Source of the DNA: Macrocystis pyrifera | Lineage: Eukaryota > Sar > Phaeophyceae > Laminariales > Laminariaceae | Length of the DNA: 64,000 nt | Assembly: GCA_031763025.1 (NCBI GenBank) | Contig: JASSKH010000021.1 | Span: forward strand, 1,984,001 to 2,048,000 | Direction of reading: 5' to 3' | Shown here: positions 33,057-43,383 of the stretch, in pieces | How positions within the stretch are numbered: the first letter of the stretch is position 1 | Layout: the number at the start of each line of letters is the position of its first letter | Made by a program: the position numbers and the translations under genes | Notes under the pieces: model-generated | Seen by the model: only the letters and a program-made list of their open reading frames with translations | Told to the model about the DNA's origin: nothing | Database searches by the model: none

Positions 33057-33124
33057 ATCGTAACAGTAGGTGTTGAAACTGTATTGAAGATGTTAACGGT
33101 AGTAACAGCTGAGAGACAGAGGTA

Positions 33125-33229
33125 TTACGGGGGTCCATAGTTAACAGGACCTGTGGTGTACATAAAAACTTATATATTTGCCTATTTTTACGAACAAAAT
33201 TTGGTCCCGTTAATTATGGACCCCCGTAA
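33125..33229 (-). mobile_element. MITE-A copy 17
   Basis: 105 bp with TA flanks. The left arm reads TCCATAGTTAACAGG, the second common arm type. Confidence 0.93.
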
Positions 33230-33371
33230 TAGTATGTTGAGAAGGGTGTGGACCACGCCAACGTTGAGTAGAACAGCTCCTGAATTTTTTGTAACACACA
33301 CTTAATAAATACACCACACCAGGTGGTACACACGGAGATACGAATGACAGGAAAAAGCTGCTGCAGGTTGC

Positions 33372-33746
33372 TTGTTGCTGCTGCGTGCTACCGCCGCAAG
33401 GCCTGAGGCCCGAGCCGGTGGGAAAAGAGAACAAGGCATATACGACGAGCTTCGAAAAAAACATACATCCGACATGTACGTACACTGGCACTCGTTTGCC
33501 GAGCAAAGGGCAAATAACAGACCAAGCTTAACGGGGACCCCGGTCGGTGGCCACGCCAAACTCTACAACAAACCAGATTCTGTTTTGTGCAAACAGAGCC
33601 CCCGCTTCGTTCAATTGCCACTTTTTCTGGCTAGAAAAACGGAAAACGACCTGCAGCACTTACAGAGTAGTACTCGCAGTCCGAATTGCTCGCAACTGCG
33701 ACCCTCGAGAAGTGGAAAACTGGTCAAGGTGCCTCTCCGAAAGTAG
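33372..33746 (+). CDS. Possible exon, unidentified
   Basis: An open forward frame of about 124 codons with balanced composition, for example GKREQGIYDELRKKHTSDMY, HWHSFAEQRANNRPSL and FLARKTENDLQHLQ, ending at a stop. Codon choice looks natural, and no low-complexity run explains the openness. No domain, signal peptide or neighbour gives a function. The first residues follow a CTG-rich patch and the true start may be a splice site. Overlapping frames on both strands are also open, which weakens the case. Confidence 0.3.
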   Translation: MLLLRATAARPEARAGGKREQGIYDELRKKHTSDMYVHWHSFAEQRANNRPSLTGTPVGGHAKLYNKPDSVLCKQSPRFVQLPLFLARKTENDLQHLQSSTRSPNCSQLRPSRSGKLVKVPLRK

Positions 33747-33910
33747 TCAAGACTCATTTCGAGGAGAGCCGGCTCGATTTCCTAGCTTTACGTGGGGGAA
33801 ACCCAACTTGAAAGGCAGAAAAGAAAAAATAGGTTCGCAACGTCAAACCAAAGTCCCGCATGACAAACGGCCTAAGAAACGCAGCCTGACATTTCAATGA
33901 CAAGGGAAAA

Positions 33911-33942
<32 letters not shown>

Positions 33943-34180
33943 CAAGAAAGAGCCGTTGAACGGGATCAAGTGTAGAACCCACCTGTTCTCATATAAGAAA
34001 TGCAGCCTGGACCGGCTCTCCTGCTTCTTACTGGTACTATGTAACCACATTGGACGGACAGGTAAGTACCCTTGGGAACGGAGGTGGCCGAGACCCCCCC
34101 CCCCCCCCGCCCCCCTCGCGCAATGTGGGCGTAAAAGAACCCTTGCGGACACACCGAACAACTTTTGTTTTTTTCTTGTA

Positions 34181-34285
34181 TTACGGGGGACCATAGCAAA
34201 CAGGACCAAATATTGTTGGTAAAAACAATGAAATCTATAGGTTTTTATGTACACTATAGGTCCTATTAACTATGGCCCCCCGAAA
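34181..34285 (+). mobile_element. MITE-A copy 18
   Basis: 105 bp; right end CCGAAA followed by TA. Confidence 0.9.
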
Positions 34286-34417
34286 TAGCAAGCTCCACAA
34301 GGTTGTCGATAAAAATCTCTCAATTCGGTGCACCTAATCGTGAGCTACAGCAGTACGTTGTTCAACGTCTCTACAAGGATTGCTTCACGCCCACACTGTT
34401 CAGTGCACTGCAAAGGA

Positions 34418-34443
34418 GGGGGGGGGGGGGGGGGGGGGGGGGG
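34418..34443. repeat. Poly-G tract
   Basis: About 26 G. Confidence 0.95.
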
Positions 34444-34606
34444 TTCCGGTCACCTGTGGAGGCGTTTTTCGGGCCAAAACAATTCTGATCGACGGGGCCC
34501 CTAAAACCGAGGACCTCCTCGGTAACGGTGGAATGGTGCTTGCAAAGAAAATAGGTTGAAAACAGTTCTTTTTTTTTCATGTGGGTTTGTTTCCTAGCAG
34601 GTTAAG

Positions 34607-34829
34607 ACTAAACTTTTTAGTACCGCAGTCCCATTTTTTTATGAGCGTAGTATTACGGGGGACCATAGTAAATAGGACCTACGGTACACACAAAAACCTA
34701 CATATTTCCCTATTTTTACTAGCAATATTCGGTCCTATTTACTATGGCCCCCCGTAATACTTGTACTTGGAATTAGAGTGGTATGTCTCCAAAACGGGAG
34801 TGCAGTTTGCCTTAAAAGGGGTTAAGAGA
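34607..34829. mobile_element. MITE-B copy 3, split by MITE-A copy 19
   Basis: Left arm CTTTTTAGTACCGCAGTCCC, right arm ACTTGGAATTAGAGTGG through GTCTCCAAAACGGGAGTGC to AAAAGGGGTTAAG. A MITE-A interrupts the loop region. Confidence 0.8.
34653..34757 (-). mobile_element. MITE-A copy 19, nested in MITE-B copy 3
   Basis: 105 bp with TA on both sides (GTAGTA...TAATAC). It shows MITE-A was active after MITE-B copy 3 had landed. Confidence 0.93.
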
Positions 34830-34867
34830 TGCCACTCTCTCCCTAAATACAACCACCGTTTCTACTA

Positions 34868-34972
34868 TTACGGGGGTCCATAGTTAACAGGACCTATGGT
34901 GTATATAAAAACCTATATATTTACCTGTTTTTACTAAAAAAAATTGGTCCCGTCAACTATGGACCCCCGTAA
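34868..34972 (-). mobile_element. MITE-A copy 20
   Basis: 105 bp, TA flanks; first of two copies in direct contact. Confidence 0.93.
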
Positions 34973-34974
34973 TA

Positions 34975-35079
34975 ATACGGGGGTCAATAGTTAATAGGAC
35001 CTATGGTACACACAAAAACCTACATACTTACCTATTTTTACTAACAATATTTGGTCCTATTTACTACGGTCCCCCGTAA
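34975..35079 (-). mobile_element. MITE-A copy 21
   Basis: 105 bp, left end ATACGGGGG. It shares a single TA (34973-34974) with copy 20, as expected if it inserted into the TA duplicated by its neighbour. Confidence 0.93.
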
Positions 35080-35110
35080 TAAAATACTCACACAACCCTT
35101 AATAGTATTA

Positions 35111-35216
35111 TTGCGGGGGTCCATAGTTAACAGGACCTATGGTGTACATAAAAACCTATATATTTACCTATTTTTACCAACAATATTTTGGTCCTATTTA
35201 CTACGGTCCCCCGTAA
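35111..35216 (-). mobile_element. MITE-A copy 22
   Basis: 106 bp; left end TTGCGGGGG, one of the TTG/CAA-ended variants; TA flanks. Confidence 0.92.
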
Positions 35217-35218
35217 TA

Positions 35219-35297
35219 ATAGTACTGCAGTCCCGTTTCGGGAACAAATTACTTGAAAATTGAGTGCTTTATCCCCAAACAGGAGTGCGGTACTATT
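35219..35297. mobile_element. MITE-B copy 4
   Basis: TAGTACTGCAGTCCCGTTTC and CAAACAGGAGTGCGGTACTA arms without the outer CCCTTTT. Its right edge carries TATTAATA (35294-35301) where other copies have a plain TA in GGTACTAAAA. Confidence 0.8.
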
Positions 35298-35303
35298 AAT
35301 ACT

Positions 35304-35408
35304 ACAGGGGGCCATAATAAATAGGACCTACGGTACACACAAAAACCTATATATTTACCTCTTTTTACTAACAATGTTTGGTCCTATTAACTATGCCCCC
35401 CCTCCGTA
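35304..35408 (-). mobile_element. MITE-A copy 23, degraded ends
   Basis: Left end CAGGGGGCC and right end CCCCCCCTCCGTAA; the middle is typical. Confidence 0.85.
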
Positions 35409-35464
35409 ATACTAAAACGGTTAAAAATTCTGTCCCTATATCGTACACTAGGACGGTCTTCACT

Positions 35465-35518
35465 TTTACGGGGGACCATAGTAAAAAAAGACCTACGGTG
35501 TAGACAAAAACCTATATA
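35465..35518 (-). mobile_element. MITE-A copy 24, left half
   Basis: TTACGGGGGACCATAG through AAAACCTATATA, then unrelated DNA. The matching right half begins at 36705. Confidence 0.85.
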
Positions 35519-36704
35519 GAACTACTTACAGATATCTCGATCTCTGAGCGTGCTCGGTTGGTACGTCCCTGGCCTCTCAGAGCTCCCACTTGGGAATCGC
35601 CTCCTTTTATTACTTGCCGGACCTTTACAGCGGGTCTTTGTTTGTTTTCTCCAATTTCTCTTGGCACTTCCAGTCCTTCTTTCCTTTTATTCTTCTTTCG
35701 TTTCGTGTGCGTGCGTGTACTCGGAGCACGGCACCGCGGGCGAACCCGGCGCCGTCGCGGGTGTCGGCGGATGGTGGCCGGTAGACAGGGGATTGCAAGG
35801 AGCGCCGTCGCCGGGTTCGTGGCTAGGCGTCGCGTGTGCCTCGAGGCACGAGGGAAGCATGAATGGGGTCTGTCTGGCCTCCATTTGTGGTTTCTGCTGA
35901 TAGAGTATCTACGAGTTTGTAAGGGTCGTTCGGGATTGCAAGATAATATTCAAGCGGTGCTTATTTTTGCGACCGGGCTTGAAGCTCAAAGGGGCAGGTA
36001 GGCAGGCTGAGCACCAACATTGTCGAGCTGGCGAACCACGGCCACGGTGAGCACCGAGCCTCACGCGAGGCGGGCGACGGGGCTCACTGTGGCAGAGAGT
36101 GAGGGAAGCTTTGCCCGGACCGAATCGGTGGCGAGATCGTTGCGAGAGGGGCGGGCGGCGTACGAGGCTGAGGGAGAAGCTCTGCTGTTTGATTTTTTTA
36201 TTTTTTTTTTTTTACGTTTTTTCTTTTTGACCGGTGTATGGTGTTTGGTGTTCCAATCAGGCAGGAAATTATTACGCCAAAGGGGACGGGGATTTTTTTT
36301 TTCTTCAGGATTTTTCGGTTTCATTTTCATTATTTTTGCTGTGTTGCTGTGCCGTGCTGTGCTTTTATGTTTCGTACATACGAGTACAGACACAGAGCAT
36401 ATCGAAAGAAGAAAATAAGTACCCTACCTGGGGTATGTAAGTACGTACGACATGTGAGCAAGCGTAGCGGAAAACCGACCGCGACGCGAAGAGTATGTGG
36501 CGACAGAACTGTTTTCTCCTTAAGCATGCATGGCGGCGGGACTCTTGGCCTTATCAAGTCGCCAGTTTGCAACTACTTACAGCAGTCATAAAAACAACTA
36601 TATTCAATCATGGACCTCTGTCCGCTTCGCATAAATTTACGTACTTTTCCTTCCTGAGCGAGCGTAGCGGGCGGCGTAGGCCGCCCGCGGAGCGAAGCGC
36701 CTTG
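35519..36704 (+). mobile_element. 1.19-kb insertion inside a MITE-A, class unknown
   Basis: It splits MITE-A copy 24 into two halves that are in order and in the same orientation. The target bases TA are present on both sides (35517-35518 and 36705-36706). No clear inverted ends. Near the right end is a perfect 9-bp hairpin GCGGGCGGC-GTAG-GCCGCCCGC, 16 bases before the junction. The inside is richer in GC than the surroundings; open forward frames (35558-36001 and others) show no recognised domain. A hairpin just before the 3' end recalls Helitrons, but the ends do not read TC...CTRR. Confidence 0.55.
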
Positions 36705-36763
36705 TATTTACCCTATTTTTACAAACAATATATGGTCCTATTAACTATGGCCCCTTACCGTAA
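36705..36763 (-). mobile_element. MITE-A copy 24, right half
   Basis: TATTTACCCTATTTTTACAA through GGTCCTATTAACTATGG to a diverged end. Confidence 0.85.
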
Positions 36764-36771
36764 CATAAAGC

Positions 36772-36890
36772 CTTTTAGTGCTGCAGTCCCGTGTTTGGGA
36801 CAAACCACTCCAATTCCAAGTAGTTCCACTCTTAATTCCCAAGTAGTTTGTCTAAGAAACGGGATTGCGGCTCTACTGTACAAGGGCTAA
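36772..36890. mobile_element. MITE-B copy 5
   Basis: CCTTTTAGTGCTGCAGTCCC, GGGACAAACCACTCC, then AAGTAGTTTGTCTAAG, ACGGGATTGCGG and AAGGGCTAA; the loop is longer than usual. Confidence 0.78.
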
Positions 36891-36895
36891 CAAAC

Positions 36896-36916
36896 AATCA
36901 ATCAATCAATCAATCA
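36896..36916. repeat. CAAT microsatellite
   Basis: Five CAAT/TCAA units. Confidence 0.9.
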
Positions 36917-36933
36917 AAAGGGTGGTCCTTAAA

Positions 36934-37055
36934 ATACGAACACAGCAGCAGCAGCAGTAGTGGTGGTGGTATGGTATGGTATGGTATGGTATACGAACAC
37001 AGCAGCAGCAGTAGTAGTGGTGGTGGTATGGTATGGTACGGTATGGTATGATACT
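36934..37055. repeat. Tandem repeat, about 55-bp unit, two units
   Basis: ACGAACACAGCAGCAGCAG, then AGTGGTGGTGGTATGG and several GGTAT units, twice in a row. Confidence 0.85.
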
Positions 37056-37445
37056 CGGCGTGCGAATACCTTGGTTGAAACCGATTTGGGTCGGGGTTTC
37101 TTGTTGGTCTGTCCCCTACTATTAATAGTACACGGAATAATTCTTCCTACAACAAAGCTTGTGGCGAACAAAGAGTGGTGGCCAAAAGAAGCAGCGCCTC
37201 CCTTAATTAACTTAATCGTTCTTCGGTCGGATATAATTCCCCTCAATGGCAAGGTTCCATGGTTTAGGGTCATTCATCTGTCAATACGATAGCATCAGGG
37301 GAAACAGACCACAAGACCCCTACTGGATAACCAAATTGGGGGTCAAACCAAAAATATTTCGCAAAACAACCCGTAATGTCGTTGGAATCCCACCACCCAT
37401 GTGTGACAACGATAATCGTAATTTCATTCGTTGTGTACCATCCTA

Positions 37446-37535
37446 TTGCGGGGGTCCATAGTTAACGGGACCAAATTTCGTTAGTAAAAATAGGTAAATA
37501 TATAGGTTTTTATGTATACCATAGGTCCTATTAAC
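37446..37535 (+). mobile_element. MITE-A copy 25, right end replaced
   Basis: Left end TTGCGGGGG with TA before it. After TTAACTAT the right end is replaced by GTACCATCCTATTAATATC. The same GTACCATCCTATT stands immediately left of the element. Confidence 0.88.
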
Positions 37536-37591
37536 TATGTACCATCCTATTAATATCAGAAAACGCCGAATTTTCTCCGCAGAAAACATTA

Positions 37592-37700
37592 GGTTACCCC
37601 TTTTAGGGCTGCAGTCTCTTTAGGTCAGATTGGGGGACAAACTACTTGGAACTAGAGGGGCTTGTCCCCAAATCGAGACTGCAGTCCCAAGGGGGAACCG
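37592..37700. mobile_element. MITE-B copy 6
   Basis: GGTTACCCCTTTTAGGGCTG, GGGGGACAAACTACTTGG, GGCTTGTCCCCAAATCG and AAGGGGGAACC form the two arms. Confidence 0.8.
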
Positions 37701-37997
37701 AAGTGGGGGGTGGGGAGGGCGGGAGGAGCCCCCTCTACGTGACCCCGGATCTGAGCTCCTGCTGGGAGGAGGCGGAACAGGTGGGGCGAGGATAAAAAAA
37801 GAGGATGGATAAATATATACATATGTGAAAAATAGGGCATGGGATTGTTCATCTCGGGATTAGGGTTCTGTGAGGTTGTTGCATGAGGCAAGAGAGCTCT
37901 CTCAAGTGAGGGAGCCTCAAAAGCTTATGACATACCCCGATCTCGCCCTATAACAATAGCATGTGTCTGTCTTGTCAACATACAGAAATATATATTA

Positions 37998-38104
37998 TTA
38001 CGGGGGTTCATAGTAAACAGGACCAAAAATCGTTAGTAAAAATAGGAAAATACGTAGGTTTTTTTGTGTGTACCGTAGGTCCTATTAACTATGGTCCCCC
38101 GTAA
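37998..38104 (+). mobile_element. MITE-A copy 26
   Basis: 107 bp, TA flanks, intact outer ends. Confidence 0.92.
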
Positions 38105-38474
38105 TATATGCATACGAGTATAAATACATACCTGGTATATACTGGTGTTATATATATATATATATGTTTCTCCATCCCTTTGGCTATTTTCGCCATTATT
38201 TTCTCTCTCCATCCTACAGGCAATAGAACCATGCAGCAGTCAGTAGTAACTCAGATGACGATGAACAGCCAACGGTCCCTCCTGTAACTTTCCGTCCAGA
38301 GTAACGAACCGTACTGGCACTCCCACACAGACGAAAAGGGCTTCCTTTTTTTTTGTATCGATTATCAATCAAGACACCGGGTACGCTGGTGGCAACAGTA
38401 CACATGGTATGATAAACGTACCGATACCCCGAAACATATACTACCTGGTGCCTGTGTACCAGTATAGATTACTA

Positions 38475-38583
38475 TTACCGGGGGGGGGGCATAGTAAATA
38501 GGACCTACGGTAGACACAAAAACCTATATATTTTTACATTTTTACGAACAATATTTGGTCCTATTTACTACGGTCCCCCTTAA
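38475..38583 (-). mobile_element. MITE-A copy 27
   Basis: 109 bp; left end TTACCGGGGGG, right end CCCCCTTAA, TA flanks. Confidence 0.9.
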
Positions 38584-38821
38584 TACCAACTACATACCTG
38601 GTACCTGTGTACCAGTATAGCTTACCACAGTACCAATACAGAGTAAGTACCTTTGAACATAATTTCAGATCTCGCGGGGGACTTGGGGATAAGACTTTGT
38701 GTTGTCCATGTTGTCACAAGAGAGGTCCATCACTTCTGCGAGAGCTCTCCGCAAGTTTTTTTTTTTGACCGAACGGATTTATCCCGAGGGTCCGAACATT
38801 TCACACATAGTACACATCTCG

Positions 38822-38900
38822 ATCTTACAGTAGATAATCTAGAGTAGATTCCATGTATGTCGTTATGGTACACATAAACGTTGCGCAAGATTCAGTGCCC
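38822..38900 (+). repeat. GATC element, fragment
   Basis: CAGTAGATAATCTAGAGTAG, GTACACATAAACG and GCGCAAGATTC match the left part of the copy at 40845. Confidence 0.5.
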
Positions 38901-39962
38901 TAGACCTATCTATGCCAAATGGAAACGCAAAAGGTTCCATAAATAGTGTGAATTTCAAAGATACCCGCCAGAGTTGTTCAGAACAAGCTTTTGCTATGAG
39001 CACGATTCTTCACACGAAAAGTCCCAAACTTTTGGAAAAACCCCGAAGAAAACAAGTCTGGGGCCGATGTTGGGCCAAGATCTGCTTCAGAAAAACCTCA
39101 GGCGGATGTTCGGTTCGCAGCGGCGATGAGATTCCCAGTCCTCGAAAGGCATCGATCGACAAAAAAAACAACGACTGCATCACGAATTCTGAACAGGGTG
39201 CGCTCGTGATAGGGTCTCCCTCCCGCCCACCCCAGGGCCATCGTGTTCGCACGATGACCGGTGATATGTGGCGGGCGCTGGTCAGGCGTAAGGTAACAAA
39301 AAAATTGGCCGCTGGCGTGCACAAAACAGAAGACAAAAAATTCTCGATCCGTCTCGAATGGCAAAAAGCAGGCGTTCGTTCGAGCTTGGGAGGAACAGCG
39401 TAGGACGCCGTCGGCAAGCTCTCGCCCCCTCGACCATGGATCCACCTGATATCTTGGAGGCCGTCATTTGCAACCGTTGGCACTGCCCGACACCGAGCGG
39501 GTTGGCCGTGGGCTGACTCTACGTCGAGATCGAAGGTCTATCGTCTCACGAGCTGATTTTTGTCAAGCTTGGTGACAATTCAGTGTTACTTGATTTAGGT
39601 TAGACCGCATTTATTATCAGGCATTTTTTTCAGCCCCTGTACAAATCATGCCGCCAAAAAAACTACAAACCAATGGAGACACGGGTCCTCGCGGGAAAGA
39701 GGTCGAATAGCTCCGCCGAGAGGGAGATAACTGGACGCGCTCCGGGACTATTGTGCGGAAGGGGACTGACTGACTGACTTACTTGCGTACGTGAGCACGT
39801 TTTTTTGTTAGGTTCAATCGAGAGGTGAAACTAATCAGCGCCCAAGTTAGAGCCTTCTCAGGTCGACGACCAGCCCGCAGGCTTCGTTGGCTCCCCTCGG
39901 CATAGGAAACACGTACGTAAGGTTTCTAGGTCGATGTCGATCGCGAATATCTCTTTCTAACT
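38901..39962. other. Open frames on both strands, no secure gene
   Basis: From 38912 to 39483 both strands are open for about 160 codons (forward 38912-39403, reverse 39010-39483). Neither has a recognised domain or a clear codon-bias advantage, so no CDS is called. The DNA is of moderate complexity and free of the MITE families. Confidence 0.35.
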
Positions 39963-40330
39963 TCAGGCGAACTGTGAAGTATCAAGCACCGACGGAAAGC
40001 TTGGGACCAAGCCTGCTAGGTCTGCCTGACGCTTGACCTCGTTCGTCAGGCGACAAAAATAGGCGAGGCGCTCCGAGGCTGCTACTCCCAGCAACGACCC
40101 CACTTTTCGTCGACGAGTCCGGACAGCAGAAAATATCGTTCGCGGACGCTTGCAGAGGAAAAAACAGGGCAGGCACCACTGACTTGATGGTGGGCACCTC
40201 TCTGCCAAGTCTGAGAAGATGTCACGTACAGGCGCCTCTGTTATGACGATAACTGTGTTCGGTGACAAGGCGGGGGGGGGGATGTTTCGGATAGATTCCC
40301 CAAAAAAAAACATGAACACTGTTGGAAACC
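39963..40330 (-). pseudogene. Unidentified coding remnant
   Basis: Minus strand. Protein-like segments occur in order but in different frames: VIVITEAPVRDIFSDLAE, then TIKSVVPALFFPLQAS, then RERYFLLSGLVDEKWG and SERLAYFCRLTNEVKRQADL, ending at a stop at 39963. Each has natural composition. The frame changes several times, so this is a decayed gene, a spliced gene with tiny introns, or a region with sequence errors. The family is not recognised. Confidence 0.35.
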
Positions 40331-40588
40331 CCATCACCCCATGCCTGGTATTTTACAGCACGGCATAATCGATGGTGCTTCAAGGGACGTAGGCGCGCTG
40401 CTGTTTTTTTTTTCGCCCCACGTGCACCCCCGTGGTATCAGCAGAAGGTGACCTCTGTAGCGCGCGCACCATCGACAAACGACGTCAAGTTCCGAATGCG
40501 GCGGAACCTAAATCAAATAACACTGAATTTACAACGATAAAAAATAACAATTGCGCCGCCTTCAGCCGTTTGAAACCCCCCCCCCCGC

Positions 40589-40618
40589 CGAACCTCCCCC
40601 CCCCCCCCCCCCCCCCCC
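40589..40618. repeat. Poly-C tract
   Basis: About 30 C. Confidence 0.95.
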
Positions 40619-40844
40619 AACATTTTCCCCCGTTTTTTCCCACGGCGGAACGACAATAATCTTCGGCTGTCTCTTGCAATCGATGTATACATACACACCA
40701 GGTATATATATATATACATATTTAACTTTTAGAATTCGAGATCCCATTGTCATAGTCCCAGGTCTCATGAGGTTGATTTTACCCAGGGTTAAACATTTCA
40801 CTCGTCGGACAGTATCACGGTACGGTCCACCAGTAGACAGTCTA

Positions 40845-41075
40845 TCTACAGCAGTAGAGTAGATTCGATGTACTGGTACGCCGTCACGATACACACAAAA
40901 CGTCGCTGCGCAGGATCTGTACGTCACAAGCTCCCGTCCAACCCTGAATCCATGCGGTACAGCGGGAGATGACGCCGATTCTTTCAGCTCCCACCCGGGA
41001 ACATGAGCTATCAATAGATCACACAGATCGTACAGATCATAACAGATTCTCAGGGGAGGGATTGATCTGCTCCCA
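40845..41075 (+). repeat. GATC element, copy 6
   Basis: AGAGTAGATTCGATGTACTG, CGCTGCGCAGGATCTGTACG, CCACCCGGGAACATGAGC, then TATCAATA (41009-41016) at the hotspot and GATCACACAGATCGTACAG sub-repeats. Confidence 0.7.
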
Positions 41076-43000
41076 AGAAGTCTACAAAACAGTAGTAGGT
41101 ACCCAGCCCCCCGCGATAACGGACCCGTCGACAAGGGAAAGCGGTAAGCACCAGACGCTACAAGGGAACTCAAGTTTCTGCCCACCACTTCTGTCCACTA
41201 CTGACTGCAAGGGGTGGGTACCAACTCTTAACTCTGATAAGGGACGTCGGGACGCATTCTGCGGTACGAGGCGTACCGTTTTCTTTCTGAGGCTCCCCGC
41301 TAGAGGGGAGATCTTACGCCAATAGTGAGGCACACAAAAAAGCTGACCTTTCAGAAAATCAGAGTGCATATGGTTGATGGAATGATCCGATGGCCTGGGC
41401 ATGCACAAAAAACAACAACAACATAGTTTTGCATAAAACAAGAACGGAATTCGGACGATTTTGGGTCAAGGAGACCCGTCATTCAGAAAATATTTTTGGC
41501 CAAAATGTGCTTTACATTAGTACCTCTATCGTAGTCTTCTGGTACCTATGTAAGGGACGTCCAATCCCGGACGCAATATGATCTGCTGTACCTGACTGTT
41601 TTTTTGTTTAAATAAAAATTGAAATTCGTCAGCTGTGAGTTCGACTGATTAATTACTGTAGTTTCGTGGACCATGGATTGGGGATCAGTGGTCTGCCTGA
41701 CGTGCGAAATATTTGCCCGAACCCGTTGGGCATCAGTGATCGGCTGCGTCTCCGCCGGCTTCCTTCCTTCCTTTTTTTTTTTTCTTGTTTTTCGACTTTG
41801 AACAAAACAAAAAAAAGGTTTTCTCGACTTTCTTCGCCGGAATCTTGAAGAAAAAAAAAAAACGTTTCGCGGCTCATTTCGGCTCAAAGAACAAAAATCG
41901 ACTCCAAAAACAAAAAACAAAAACAGCAGACGCCAAACACACATTCGATCGTTTTTTTTTTTTCGGCTCCGAAAAACACATTTTCGGCATTTTTCGGCTT
42001 GGCTATGTTGAAATTGGCTCGAAACCTTGAAAATCGGCTTGTCGCGCGGCATGGACTTTAACTGTGCTGGAACCAGGCTCGATCGGCGTGCATTATCACC
42101 AGAGTTCTGCCCAGTATCGGCCAGCAGGAGTCAGAAATCCCTAATACAACTCTCATTTTTAAATATATTTAAAAACATTCTTCAAAAATTCCAAATATTA
42201 GTTTTTTTTGTACAGGGGACGAGTGAAAATTGGCTATTCAGCAGATTTCGCCCCCCCCCCCCCGCCCGAGACTAATAAACATCGGCTCTCTCTCCCCAAA
42301 AATCGGCGCGAGGAAAAAAAATTACGGCCTTTTCGTAAAAACCGGGCCTTCTTTTTTTTTAGTCGGCCTTTTCGACCTTTGCGGCCAAAAAAAAAACCCG
42401 GTGGAGTCTCCATCCGGCCTTAATCAGAGATCTATTCGATCTGCGAATTATTTGCCCGAAACCCGCTGACAGGATAGTACCAACTGCTATATTATATATT
42501 ATGGAGAGCTCTCAAAGAAAGGATGGACCGCGTATTTTGCCCCCAAGCAAACGACCCCGGGTGTGTGAAAATTGTTTCGCTTTTTTTTTAACTTTGTTTC
42601 TTTTAATCACACGGGGTGGTTGGCACCCTGCGGTAGGGTGGGGGCTAACGAACCCCGGCGATAAAGAGGCACGCTTTCTTCGTTTATTATCTATATATCA
42701 CAGTGGGGAGGCTTTTCGTGAGCGCGGGGGGGGGTGATATCGGCGAGGGACGAAATCGGCGATGGTGGTGAGAGACATCGATCGTTTTGTCACGCTTGCA
42801 AGGCAAGTTCACACCGAGAACCAGCGTCATCTGCAATGCAGCTTTTTTCGGACTTTCGTACACACGTCAGTATCGAGATATCCGGGATTTTACTCGACCT
42901 TTCTTTTCCCCACCAAAACAACTCGCACTCGATTTCTTTTTCTAACGTCTGCATATGCGATGCAAGCCCGGGAACACCGCTTTTGATGTTTTTTAGTCCT
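41076..43000. other. No gene seen
   Basis: T- and A-rich runs at about 41772, 41849 and 41953, a C run near 42251-42263, and recurring GGCTCGAAA/TCGGCT phrases between 41860 and 42040. Frames are low in complexity. Confidence 0.35.
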
Positions 43001-43002
43001 AC

Positions 43003-43383
43003 TTACATCCAAACGGGTGCCAAAAACTCGCTCCAGTGAAATCCGTTTTTACGGCTGGACCAGCTCGTACATACGCGTAGCAACGTGTAGAAGAAATACC
43101 TGTATTGTTTGCACACCAACTGATCTCTAATAGCCGAAAACCAACTATCACCCTGGGTGATAAGATAAGGCACCCCCTGTAACGAATTTCTGATCCAAGT
43201 TTTTTCCAAAGCGTCGGAGGCAAACACAGCGAAACCGATGGCTTTGAGGAAATACCTCGACGAGATATTTTTCCATAGACGCACCATTTTTTTTTCCCCT
43301 ATTTTTTCTTGAATTTTTTTTTTTGTTTCGGATCTTCCTCTAGGTAGGGTAGGGAGGGCTCCAGCACCTTTGTGTGTGACCAC
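43003..43383 (-). CDS. Possible exon, unidentified
   Basis: Reverse frame of about 126 codons whose middle reads like protein: LWKNISSRYFLKAIGFAVFA, LEKTWIRNSLQGVPYLITQ and WFSAIRDQLVCKQYRYFFYT. The N side is Lys-rich low complexity derived from T runs. A shortened echo of the same motif (LVHLWENVVEIFP) appears in the neighbouring duplicate at 43563-43610. No domain, no start codon in good context. A short Helix-rich protein or a chance frame are both possible. Confidence 0.25.
   Translation of the reverse strand: MVTHKGAGALPTLPRGRSETKKKIQEKIGEKKMVRLWKNISSRYFLKAIGFAVFASDALEKTWIRNSLQGVPYLITQGDSWFSAIRDQLVCKQYRYFFYTLLRVCTSWSSRKNGFHWSEFLAPVWM

Noticed and set aside
35519-36704. Helitron
   Set aside because: A hairpin lies near the right end, but the ends do not read TC and CTRR, and TA seems duplicated, which Helitrons do not do.
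38912-39483. Forward frame of 163 codons and reverse frame of 157 codons
   Set aside because: Both strands are equally open and neither shows a domain or better codon use, so no choice is possible.
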